Source: Burhinus oedicnemus (Eukaryota; Chordata; Aves; Charadriiformes; Burhinidae). Taken from it: a DNA stretch of 64,000 bases. The stretch covers positions 1,077,615 to 1,141,614 of the forward strand of contig VFFE01007657.1 of the NCBI GenBank assembly GCA_008921705.1, given 5' to 3'. Below the pieces are notes generated by a model. The model did not search any database. It had not been told where the DNA came from and saw only the letters and a program-made list of their open reading frames with translations. The position numbers and the translations under genes are program-made. The stretch's first letter is position 1. Each line of letters opens with the position of its first letter. Positions 1 through 11,066 of the stretch are shown here, piece by piece.

Positions 1-1000
1 CACTCGAGGTGAAATATGAGCTTGGATCAGGGAAAAGTGATGCTTTTCTGGTATCCAGAATGTGTAATAAGAATAATTTGCACTCACTAACTAAGATATG
101 AGTTGTATTTCTGTATAATAAGTATATTTATTGTAACTTATGGGGATGCTAAACAGAGAAGGAAGACGCTAATGGGAAGACAAAAAGATGACTGGAAAAT
201 TCTAGACAAGGGCACACTAGTTTCAAAATTTTTGAATTATTTGATACAGGGCTTTCAGAGGTGATAAATTACTAAGCCAAATGCATGTTCTCTCTTGACT
301 CTTGGGTTTAGAGCTAGAAACCCTTTTTTTCATGCTTTTGGTGATAGAATCCTGGAAGAACAGAGCTCTATGCACACATATACCTTTCAAATTCTAATGA
401 AATGAAAAGCAAACAAAACCTTGTAGATTACTAGCCTAAATTTTAAGCACGAAATTTGACACTGAACCCTCTGAGACTGTATAAGCTATGTTACTCACTG
501 AAGTCTAGATAACAACCAAAAGAGATTAACAGTTGGTGATAGTTTTAGTAATATTATACTGTTCCAGTTCTCAGCATTACATATGTGCATCAGCTTGACA
601 CAGTGGCTCCCTTGCAACATGCTGATTAGTGTGCTGTGAGTCTGTATTTAGCTAGAGCAAAAATAATAGCTTGAGTAACTGAATTGATCTCTTAGTAAGA
701 AGTTCTTGTTTTATGTACAGTTCACTCCCCTTCCTTGAACTATGAAGCCCAGTAAATCTGGTGGGCTCATGGAAAGATTATGTGAACATAGAACCTATAA
801 ACTAGGAAATACCAGAGTGTAGTAAAATCATAACTAGACAGTTATATAAATGTATTTATGTTTTAGTATGTGGTAAGTATCAATTATTTACATATGGTAT
901 TTTTTCTATCACTACTCTAATCCAAAAAGGAAATGAAAGCTGTTTGATGCAAAACAGCATTCCTGTAGCTATAATGGACTTTTTTTTTTTTTTTTTCAAG

Positions 1001-1188
1001 AAAAGGTCCAGAAAGAGCTAGATGCTGTTCTCAGTCCCTCCCATCTAATCTGCTATGAAGATCGGAAGAAACTGCCTTATGCAAATGCTGTGATTCATGA
1101 GATCATGCGCTTTAGTAGCATTATTTTAATCACAATTCCTAGAGAAGCAGTGAAGGATACAACTGTTTTGGGGTATCGTCTTCCAAAG
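1001..1188 (+). CDS. Gene A exon 7
   Basis: The 188-nt exon encodes the J'/K-helix region. It starts in phase 1, reads [10 protein letters not shown] and contains HEIMRFSS with the ExxR pair that stabilises the P450 core. It ends LPK before a GTATAG donor. The acceptor AG at 999-1000 follows a long T run. Confidence 0.9.
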
Positions 1189-3867
1189 GTATAGGTATCG
1201 TTTCTATTCCAATGTGATCTTTGGCCACGAATTAAGTTCCTTGCAGTCATGTTTACCAGTAACCCCATTTCCCTCCAGTTTGGGACAGATTGGTGTTGGT
1301 GACAGCACTGGCAGACAGCACTTTTCCCCTCCCACGCCCTCTGCCCTGTGCCTTTGTCTCATAGACAGTGAGTGAAAATGCTTCCCAAAAGCACAGTTTC
1401 ACACCAATTAAACTAGTGTTCTGTGAGAGTGCTGCTGAGTCTAATTGTCCAAGAGCCTGTGATTTTGAAATACTTGGTAAGTATTTGAGCTCTTATACTT
1501 TCAAAAGACCTCAGAGAAGACTTATCAGAAACGTACAGTGGTGCCAGTAGGGAAAGTGCTGCAGACCGTTCATGCTAGGATATTGTCTGCCACGTGGACA
1601 AATGGGAGAGGGAATGTTTTCTTCATTGGTGATGTCTGAGACAATTCCAAGAGTCTACTCGACTTCATCCACTTAGGACTTATTTTTCTTATTATTACCT
1701 CTCTAGCATCATATTTGAAATATAATGAAGATGTTTCCCCACAGCTTCTGAACTGCCACTTAACCTCAAATAAAAAGCTTCTGCCAGCTTCGTTGACTTG
1801 TCCAGCCTTTCCAAACTGAACCTCAATTCCAAACCTCCACAAAGGCACACATGGAGTCATCTTTCTGCACACTGCTGCTCCATGGTGTTTATCATGCACA
1901 CCTTTCCCACCTCCATCTTGAGAAAGATAATTTAAAATATACTATTTCATTTCCAGTGTGCTTTGTTCTTCAATTGTCAAAACCTGTCAAAACTTGTCAG
2001 AAGTGGGGAAACCATTTTACTAGATTTAGAATAAGGTGCTAAAGAACCAGCGACTGCTCCCTCTGTTGCATTTGCTAACAGAATGGAAAAATAGGAAACA
2101 TGAAGGAGTACAGCAGGGAAATTCCTGAACCTGAAATACTGAAATTTCTTTTCTTACTTATTTTTTTGAAGAAAAAAACCCTCGCAACAGTTTGATTTTT
2201 TTTTTTTTTCTTCCCCCCTAATAAAATAATTTTCCGTTTTTGCTGCCGTTCCATGTGACCTGAATTATAGCTAGAATCTGTTTGTGTCCTTTTCTTCTTG
2301 ATGTGTGAGAGACAGAACTGAGCCAACAGCATCTTCCTTTCAGGGCACTATGATTATGGCAAACATAGACTCAGCTCTTTTTGACCCTGAATACTGGGAG
2401 ACCCCTCACCAGTTCAACCCTGGTCATTTCTTGGACAAAGATGGAAATTTTGTGACCCGAGAGGCTTTCTTAGCCTTCTCAGCAGGTAGGTACACTGATA
2501 ACTGAAACCCTTTGCATGGGTTAGATGGTGAGTGTGAAGCTGTATTATTTTCATTGCGGAGAAGGCCAAAGGGAGCATAATCCCAAACTATGGGAGCACA
2601 TGGTTTGCACAGCCCAGAAAAACATTTGACTACAAACATAAGTTGTTTGGTAATTGTATAAACCCTTGATCTTAGATTTTTGTAAAAATGCAGAGAAGGT
2701 AAAAGGAATAAGGCCCTAGAATTGCCAATAATTTGGGGGATTTGAGTCCTTACACTGTTGTCCTCTGTCATGCTCTGTACGTGCCAGGTTATGCTATTAT
2801 AGTGGCTGTTCTGTGGCAGGCTGCTCTGCTGGAGCCGATTTATTTTGTATAAATAATTCAATATTCATTGGTGCAGAAATTTGAAGCTGGATCAGGTGCA
2901 TCCTTGATGGCTATGTCTTTCCTGGGAAGCTTCTAGAGTCACTCTTTCACCCAGTGTGTGAGTTTATAGAAGCTTAAACAAACAAAAGCTCTTGAGGATC
3001 ATGCCAGGATGGAATAGCCTGGTTGTCAGGGCCCTCAGGTGAGATGCGGAAGTGTTAGGCTCAGGTTCCTGGCCTAAACTGGCCAGAAGAGAAATTTGAA
3101 CATTGGTTTCTCACATCCAAGTTGAATGGCCTAACCACTACACTTTAGGGTCTGTCACTGTCTTTCTCTGATGGGAAATTATATCCTGACACAGTTAATT
3201 GATAAATTGGGAATTTTTTTCTTTAATAACTTGTTTTCACTGAAAAAATTATGTAGGAAAATTTCTAGTCAGATGTAGAACGTGCTCTGCATTCTGATTT
3301 TTCACTGCTGTTAGTGAAGAAAAAATCAGCTTGTACTAAGTGGAAGCTGTGAGGGAACCTAAAGATGCTTTCTTGTCATTCTTATTTGGAATCAAGAGAC
3401 TGAAACTCAGTTCACAGAATCAGGGAGCCCTATAGATTAGGAAGTAAAGTATGAAACTACCAAGAAGCATCTTTGGTATCTTTTTCTATAATCCGGGCAG
3501 ATCCTGCGAAGAAGGATTGCAGACATCTCAGTTGTTCGGTCACTTCAGTCTGAGAGGAAAATGTCAAATTCAGCAAAGCCTTTTGTTCCTTGATGAGGTT
3601 GAGGAATGCTCTTTTGAAAAGCTGGGAAGCAGGTGCTGGCTACAGACCTCTGTGGGGACTGACCACTCTTTCCCTTCTCCCTCTGCAGGCCACCGTATGT
3701 GTCTGGGAGAGGTGCTGGCAAAAATGGAGCTTTTCATCATCTTCTGCAGCCTGTTGCAGACATTCAAGTTCACCCTACCAGAAGGAGTTAAGGAAGTCAA
3801 CACAGACATTATCTTTGGGAGCACAATGAAACCCCATCCATACAAGCTCTGTGCAGTTCTTCGCTAG
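1001..3867 (+). CDS. Gene A: CYP2J-like cytochrome P450, 3' part (exons 7-9)
   Basis: This is the C-terminal third of a microsomal CYP2 monooxygenase; exons 1-6 lie to the left of the window. Exons are 1001-1188, 2344-2485 and 3689-3867 (188, 142 and 179 nt, the standard CYP2 sizes), joined in phases 0 and 1 and ending in TAG. Visible motifs are the K-helix ExxR (EIMR), the FNPGHFL segment, and the haem loop FSAGHRMCLG carrying the axial cysteine. The tail ends LCAVLR, close to the LCAVP-type end of mammalian CYP2J. No stop or frameshift is present in the three exons. The exon 7 acceptor is AAG after a 17-T run, which is unusual. Assignment to CYP2J is by similarity recalled from the family; the orthologue is not determined. 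Confidence 0.9.
2344..2485 (+). CDS. Gene A exon 8
   Basis: The 142-nt exon begins GTMIMANIDS after TTTCAG and ends AFLAFSA before GTAGGT. It carries the [13 protein letters not shown] segment typical of CYP2 and the first residues of the haem loop. Confidence 0.92.
3003..3160 (-). repeat. tRNA-derived SINE-like remnant in intron 8 of gene A
   Basis: Read on the minus strand it shows a tRNA-like A box (AGTGGTTAGG) followed about 30 nt later by a B box (TGTTCAAATTT), then a degenerate body. The layout resembles old amniote tRNA-SINE/MIR-type repeats. It is diverged and I do not assign a family. Confidence 0.4.
3689..3867 (+). CDS. Gene A exon 9 (haem-binding loop and stop)
   Basis: The 179-nt terminal exon starts after CTCTGCAG. 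It completes the split glycine codon, then reads HRMCLGEVLAKMELF, which places the haem-ligating cysteine, and ends at TAG 3865-3867. Confidence 0.93.
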
Positions 3868-6800
3868 GTTGCAGAGTATTACAGATTTGAGAAAGAGGCA
3901 TTGCCACAGGTTCGCTAGTGTGCTGATCTTTTGTGCAGCTTTGATGTTTTTAATTTCTAGCTCAAATTCAGTGTGTTCTATGTTGAAGAAGCTGGCCTTG
4001 AAAAATACTGTGGTTTTTCTGTCTCTGGAAAATCTCTGAACATTTTTTTTCTGCTCTATTGCAAAAGAAATAAACATAGAAAATTATTATGGTGTCTGGT
4101 CTTACTAGAAACTCAACAGGAATCTTACTGGAGGGAGAAGGAACATTAAAGCCAGGTGTTGGGGGGGGCCTTCCCCTCATTCCCATGCAATCTCAAATCT
4201 AGAGTGGGGTATAGAAATGCTCTTCCCGGAGGTGGTGGCTCTGGGCATTGCCAGAGCCCCTAGGTATGGTTGCATGGGGAACAGTTGTGGAGGGATGCCT
4301 CGACCAGGTGTGACCCAACTGGTTTGTCTATTTTGCTGAGAGCCATGTGGAGATCATAGCTTGTATCTGGAAGTAATAGAGCTACAACAATGCAACCCTT
4401 CATTTGAGCGTGAGGCCAGCGACTCAGGCTGAAAGTGAAGGCAAACCCCTCGTATTCCCTGCTGAAGAATTGCAAAGGAGAGCCCCACCGTTGGTGAAAC
4501 AAAGCGGGTGTAAGTGGTAATGGACCAACGGGCTGGGCTGAAAATGTGTTTTGTTGTTTTGTTTGGTTTTTGTGGTGTTTTTTTTGCATATACTGTTGTG
4601 GTGCATTTGAGAGGCACTTCTATGAAAGAGGGAGTCCTCTCTCACTGTGGAGTTTGTAGTGATACTGGCGTACGATAGTCTAGGTCACCATGTCTCATTA
4701 TTGATGCCTGAAAGCACAGTTAAGGGGACTGCTCGCAGTCTTGAGAAACAAAGCTTGGCACCTGCAAAGGAGGGACAGGACAGGAGAAATTTATGTAGTG
4801 TTTCCCTGAGAGCTGTGCGAGAACCAAACTTCTTGAGAGTTTTCTGTGCGCAGAGGGGCAGTTGCACACAGGCTTCCAACAGTTGAGCTAAGGCAGGCTT
4901 CGCAGCTCTGCGGAGTTAAGAGTGCCTGCTGGCAAGGCGCGCACTTCAGGGGGAAGAGCCGTGCAGGATGCAGCTGGCAGAAGCAGGAGCAGTGCCCGAG
5001 CAGGGCTAGTGAAGAGCAGATGCCAGAAACCCCTCACACTGTGAGGCTGACCTTGTTACCCACCGAGATTTAAAAATCAAGGTCAGAGTGAGGGCTACTA
5101 GTGGATGTAGCAAACGCTCTGTTGCTCTACCAGTTTCCTTTCTTGAGGAAAAGACTTTACAATTGCTGTCATGGCTAGCACTGGAAGAGTTTTCACTCGG
5201 AAGTAATCGGGTCCATTTAGGTCTGTGTTTTTAAATAGACCTACAAATCTTGAGCTGTTTGAGACTTCTGCTCTGTAGTCGTAGTGGGACAAACTCCAGT
5301 AAGGATTATTTTGTGCTCATGTCTTTGCCTGGCACAACATGCCGTGGCTAGCTCGTTCCTAACTTCCATCCCAAGCAGTACTGAGCTTTCATACCATTGT
5401 TACCATGCTCAGTGTTTTAGAAACTACTATTCAGATCAGTGATTCACAAACTGATGTCCATGTAGTCAGTACTGCTCCTAAGTGCAAAGAAACCTGCTCT
5501 TTCAGATGGTTTTTAATGCTGCAAAATGGTCAAGAAGAAGAGAAAGTGTACCTCAAATTTAACAACAAATGAGAAAGAGAAATCGGAGTAAGAAAAATAA
5601 GAAATCAGTCAAAAGGGGTTCGTACATTGTTTAATTGGGGTCACCTGGCAACGAGGTATGGTGCAATGGTCCCGGTTCTGCCTTTCATGATGTGACTTTA
5701 CAATGGCTTGACCTGTGCAAATCAGTGTTCAAACATTCCATTGTGCCAGGATTTGCCACATATAAACAATCTTAACTTTATTAAAGTACAATGGGAGAAG
5801 CACTGAATGGCTTTCATAAATTCTAATCTGAGTATTTAAAAAAGCCTAATAATTAACTTTAAGCTGGTCAACAAAGGGATTTAAGTTTTGATGTGCAGTC
5901 GACTGACCCACCCTGGTATTTTTGATACCACCATACTCTTTAATAACGATTAGTTTGTGGTTTAAATATTGCCTATATTATTACAATATTACTATGATAT
6001 TTATTAATTTACCAATTTACACATCTTTATTTTGTTTGTATATGAAGTCAAATGCAGGGGAGACGGACAGTATTTATTGGTATCATTTACTGATAATTTG
6101 CATAAACAGGGATTGTAATGCCAGTGTCACAGCTGGATTTTTAGTTTTGTTTTTTAAGCATGGTGAGAGTCTTTGCATGAAAGGGAAATTAATCAGAAAC
6201 AGAAATTTGAGCATGTTATCAAGCTAATTGGCTACTGTGCAATGCAATATAGCAAGGCCTGTAGGTGAAGGCTTAATTCATACTTTTTGGTCTTTTGGCT
6301 GCTGGACACCTGCATTCCCTCCCTCCCACCCCCAGCTGTTATTTGTTAAACAACAGATACTATACTTATTGCCATTTGTTAGGAAATACATTGAGGCCAG
6401 TGTTGGGGATTTGTGAAGCTATATGAAGAGATAAGATCCATTTTTGTTTGCCTCTTGCAGTGCCTTTCCTGCATTTTTCTATTCCTTTCAGTTCTTCCTT
6501 CTTCTCTCTGCACTCTGGGATTATAAAACTTGTTGGGAGTTGGATAAAACAATTCTTTGAAATATCAAACTCAAGTATAACTACACTGAGGAGATCTAGA
6601 AACATATGAGGAGAAGACTATGTTTTAAACAAAGAGCACTTACTCTTGGTTGTGACAGTAAATTCCACAAAGTAACTTTCAAGGAATAAAACAATTAGAT
6701 ATAGCCTCTTGTATAGTTGTTGGGGAAAAAAACCCAAAACACCCTTGGAATACTGAAATGCCTAAATCTTTCTCTGGGAGGAGAATGAAGATCAACCAAT

Positions 6801-9800
6801 GCAGGAAGGGATTAAAGGTATTTAAATAGATGCTGATCACCTATTAACTGGAAATGCAATTAGAAATGTTATTCAAGTTACATTGCTTTAAATTAACCTT
6901 CCTTGATGTCACAGCAGTCTACTTTGGGGAATTCAAGTACTGCAAAACACCTCAGTACCTCAAAATGTGATTCCTTATGCTCTCAAATGGATATCTGAAG
7001 TTAGCACGTATTTGTGACGGTTTTGACTGTAATTGTTTATACCTCATTTTCTCATCTTTCTTTCTTTTTATGTGTGCGCGCGCTGTGTTGCAGCCCTGTT
7101 TGTCTGTTATTTCTGCTGTTCTTAGCAAGGCTGCGTGCCTGGGAGCTGCTGACAATGTTTGCATCCCCTGGGCTGTGAGAGCACCGAAGTCTCCTCCAGA
7201 GGAGGGCTGATCTGTGAACAGTTCATGGAGGCTGATCTTCTCAAGACTGGCACCAAGACGGGGTGAGTGATCAATGTTGTATAAAATTAAAGAAGTCTGC
7301 ACCTAGTCCAGTGAAACCTTTTTTGCCCATTTCCCACCGTGGTCAGCTTCAGCATGCCCTGTGTGCATGGGAGCATGCTTCTAGCCTGGGCAAAAGCACT
7401 GTTTTTCTGGGCCCAACTTTAGGGGGAGGCATGTGAGGGTCCTGGCGAGGTGAAGACATTGGTCTCAGGTCTGTGGAGGGACTGTGACTGTGGCTGCTCT
7501 CACTGCTTGTTAGCAGCGCAACCCGAAGCTCCGTGTCTGAGTTAAAGGGCAGTCACAGCGATGCTCTTCCTCTCTCCCCTCTCTCTCTGGCAAGACACTT
7601 GAAAATGAGGGAGAGCAGAGGGAGCACATCCTGCCTCTGTGACTTCCCCTGGCCATGCATGTCCTACTGCTGGGCACTGAAATCCTGTGTAGCACCAAGT
7701 AGGTACTTCAAGTTCACAGGAAAGGTGTTGGGTGCAGGACCTCTTCCATCCTCAGTTTTGGTACGCGGCTTGCAGAGAAGGCAGCTCCTACAGAGTGTTT
7801 CTGTTTCCCTCCAGAGCCCCCATGCTGTGTCTCCAGGCAGTCAGTGGTGAGCTGATGCAAGAGGAGTGAAGAAGAGGAGAGGGAAGGCTGGTCCGATCCT
7901 GGGGACGGACCTCTGCTCTCACCAAGGATTGCCATGAATCCAGGTTACTGGAGATTGTCTCACCACAAGTTGTGGGAGGTGATGGCCCTCTTCAAGAGTC
8001 AAGTTTTGTTTGCATGCTTCTGCTGCCCTATTTCTCTTTAGCTGTTGATGTTCATCCCTCTCAGATGGTATCTAAAAAGACGTGCTTTCCTAGCATCACT
8101 CCTCAGGGTAGGGCGGCAGGCAGGTGAGATAGGGAACATGTCCTGAAACCCTATTATTAGCCTGGGAGGCTGAGCTCCCTCTCTGAATAGCTGCCTCTAG
8201 TACTTGCCTGGCAGTCACCCTAGCAGCTATGTGCTTTGTGGGTGGGAGGTGGAGATTATTCCTGAAACTGAATTTGGGGCACGGAACATACGTAATGGGG
8301 TGCAGACAAGCTGTCACGAGGCTGGTAGGGCACAGGCCGCAGCATGTTTCAGTTCAAAAGCTTAAGTGGAGTGCAAATGGATCCTTTTCTCTGAGAGCTG
8401 AAAGGAAGTGGGGAGAGGAGAATGGGCCAGCAGCTCTCCTGGGGAGAGGGAAAGGAGGAGGGTTCACTGGTGAGAGGGGTGTCTTTCTGTTCTGCTGAGC
8501 TGATAGCCAGCCCTAACCCCTGCCTCCCCGGGCATTCAGTTCTTACTCATGGAAATCATGGCAAGTACACGCATCTTATCTGACTTCCCTCTTCCTTATC
8601 CTCCAGCACCATCTTGTATGAAGAGGAAAGCAAGTTGTATCCCCTTTAACATCTTCTTCCAAAGACGTGGCAAAGCTGTTTGGCAGCTGCCTTTCTAGAT
8701 GCAAGTAGTTCATATCTAGGCTGGGAGGTGCAATCACCAGAACATGGCTAATATGTGTGGAAAAATCTGAGTGAACCTGGAGAGCCAGGGGAGATGCCAA
8801 GCGGCCAGCCAGGATTGATCAGAAGGGATGGAGGGGCCAGATGGGGCTGCAAGTGGGCAAGGCAGGTGAGCCTCAGGGGCCCTGAAGTCATTCACATCCC
8901 TTCTCCCAGCAGTATATGCGGAATCTGTTCCTTTTTTCTTCCCTCTATAAGAGTAACGACGCTGGGGAAAAGCATCAGTGCAGTATATGCAGTCCTTGTA
9001 GCATAGGTGCCCTGGCCAGAAACCATATGGAGCCTGGCAGAGACCATGCCATTCAGGACTCAAGTGGAGCCTGGGCTGATCCTCTCAAAGTCTCCCACTG
9101 CCAGTATCCAATGCAAAAGGCTTTTCAGGCTGTCCTTGGAGATCTTGAGCATGAGTTTTGGTGGAGTTGGTCCCCATGGTCAGGCAAACACCTACCCAGG
9201 AGGGGTTGGGGGCATAAGAATCTGCAGGACAACAGCCACGCACTTGAATGTGGGTGTGGGTTCTCTGGATGGTGAAGCTGTGATACCAGCCTCGATGCTG
9301 CCCCTCTGCATGCAAGAATTGGGCACCTGCAGCTGGTGTTTTCTCACATCCCTAGGATGGAAATCCCAGGAAGTTAAGCACATCTCCTGGATGCCAAACA
9401 CCTAGACAACTAGGGCCAGAGTAACTGCCATGACAAAAATCCCTAGGAAATCACTGTCCATGTTGTCTTCCTCGCAGAGAATACCCAGGAAGAACAGAGT
9501 CATTTTGTTTGGTGTGTCGTCCCAGAAGAGCTGCTGCAGTCGCAATGGTGACTCTTCCTCCTCCCGAGGAGACTTCGGAAAATACTAAACTCAAAGTTGC
9601 GAGTGGTTTGAGACAGAGAAAAGGGCAATGCCACAAGTGAAGGAACTACAAGTCACACAAGTGGTCTCTGAAGTGCATAGTTTAATTTCTCAGTTTGATC
9701 CCAGCTCTCGGTTCAATCGCTGGCCAGCAAGACAGTGTAAATGTCAGCTCTCTGCCCCACTTCTGGAGTGAACCAACTTGCTTCACACCTCACAACTTTT

Positions 9801-10745
9801 ATTTTCAGCTGTGCTAGCTCTGTAAGTTTGGCATGTGAGCAGCTAAACCATCTAGGTGACTTCCCAGAGTGCCACATGCTCTTAAGCCAAATGAGCCGCG
9901 TCTAAGCTAGTGGTGTTCCTGAGCAAGTGCTGAAGAAGTGCCAAAGCTGTGTTGTCCAAAATAACCCCCTTGCAGAGGCATAGGCTCTACCTCCAAAAAG
10001 GAAAAGCGATCCACAGCGCCCAAATGGAGTTGCTCAGTTGCATGAGAGCACTTGTGAAAGAAGCTTGTAAAGACAGTTGTATGACATCTTTACTCCTGCA
10101 GTGAGAATCAGCTGAGAGGCAGCTGGAGGGCGTGAAGAAATTTTGCTTTCTACTTGGTCATGAAGACCTTGCAGCCCCACTTATCTGTGCAGCTGAATAG
10201 TGAGTGTGGGGACACTTAGGTGTTATGCCATTATAACCATCAAACTCTTGTTACCCAATGACAGATTAGAGTCTTTTTTGTTTCATATGCTCCAGGCACG
10301 AAATTAATGGTCTGGCTATCTCCCAAAGAGCTTGCAATTTAAACCATGAGGAAAAATAAAATATTAAAGGAATAGCAGAGAACATCAGAATGAAGCAATA
10401 ATGTGAGGTGAGTGAAGGAGCAGTGCACACGGTTGATGCATGTGATGGCAACTGATGAGCCTGAACTTTTCAGTAATCCCACTGGCCTTGGGTGTGTAGC
10501 CAACTCCCAGGAATCTTTTTTTTAATCTCTCTCTGTTCTTGCAAGAGGCTTTTTATGAAACCAGTGCTGTGGGCAGTGATCTCTGTCACAGCAACTGTCA
10601 TGGCACAAGGACGCATATAATTAATCTGCGTTTTGTATCCCTTGAATTGCTGATGATTGTCAGATTTGTAGCTGCAATATAATGGAATGATGTCATATAT
10701 GCTTAAAAATAAGAACACTTCATTCTCTGGGATGGGGAAATAATG
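3868..10745. other. A-B spacer, no gene recognised
   Basis: After the gene A 3' UTR this 6.9 kb shows no P450 exon, RNA gene or recognisable transposon. The part from about 7.4 to 9.4 kb is richer in G+C and yields several short overlapping ORFs on both strands. None has a known motif or conserved start context, so I read them as chance. The rest is AT-rich and unremarkable. Confidence 0.5.
4069..4074 (+). promoter_or_regulatory. Poly(A) signal of gene A
   Basis: AATAAA lies 202 nt after the stop codon of gene A and is the first canonical hexamer downstream, giving a short 3' UTR. Confidence 0.65.
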
Positions 10746-10761
10746 TGATAAAAAGGGAAGG
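10746..10761 (+). promoter_or_regulatory. Putative core promoter block of gene B
   Basis: TGATAAAAAGGGAAGG lies 150 nt before the ATG. A closely similar block occurs at almost the same distance upstream of genes C and D. It could be a TATA-like box (GATAAA) or a GATA-factor site (WGATAR); the sequence does not distinguish the two. Confidence 0.5.
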
Positions 10762-10895
10762 ACTGAGAGGCACAGAAGCTTCAACATCTTTTTCTCTTTT
10801 TAGGGAGGTACCAGCAAAGCAAGATAAAGTGGCTCTATCCTCTCTCTATATGTTAGTTTTTCAGAGACAACGTAGCCTTGTAAATCAGAATTGAA

Positions 10896-11066
10896 ATGTT
10901 CACAGTAAGTGTGGTGCTGGTATGTTTTGTGGTGTCTCTGCTGTTTGTGCAGTTTCTGAAACTGCGATGGATGCGAAGAAGATTTCCTCCTGGACCGACT
11001 CCATACCCCTTCATTGGAAATCTGCTGCAGATGAACTTCTACATTCACCATGAGCTCCTTAAAAAA
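10896..11066 (+). CDS. Gene B exon 1
   Basis: The 171-nt first coding exon holds 57 codons. [20 protein letters not shown] is the membrane anchor, followed by the basic run RWMRRR and the [14 protein letters not shown] hinge. It ends LLKK before GTATGT. The ATG fits the 171-nt first exon seen in genes C and D. Confidence 0.9.

Noticed and set aside
3451..3688. Upstream extension of the gene A exon 9 reading frame
   Set aside because: It runs into intron 8; the CTCTGCAG acceptor and the 179-nt exon length in genes B and C fix the exon start at 3689.
8916..9275. ORF with GEKHQCSIC, like a zinc-finger linker plus CxxC
   Set aside because: No histidine pair follows at the right spacing and there is no second finger; a chance match in a G+C-rich patch.
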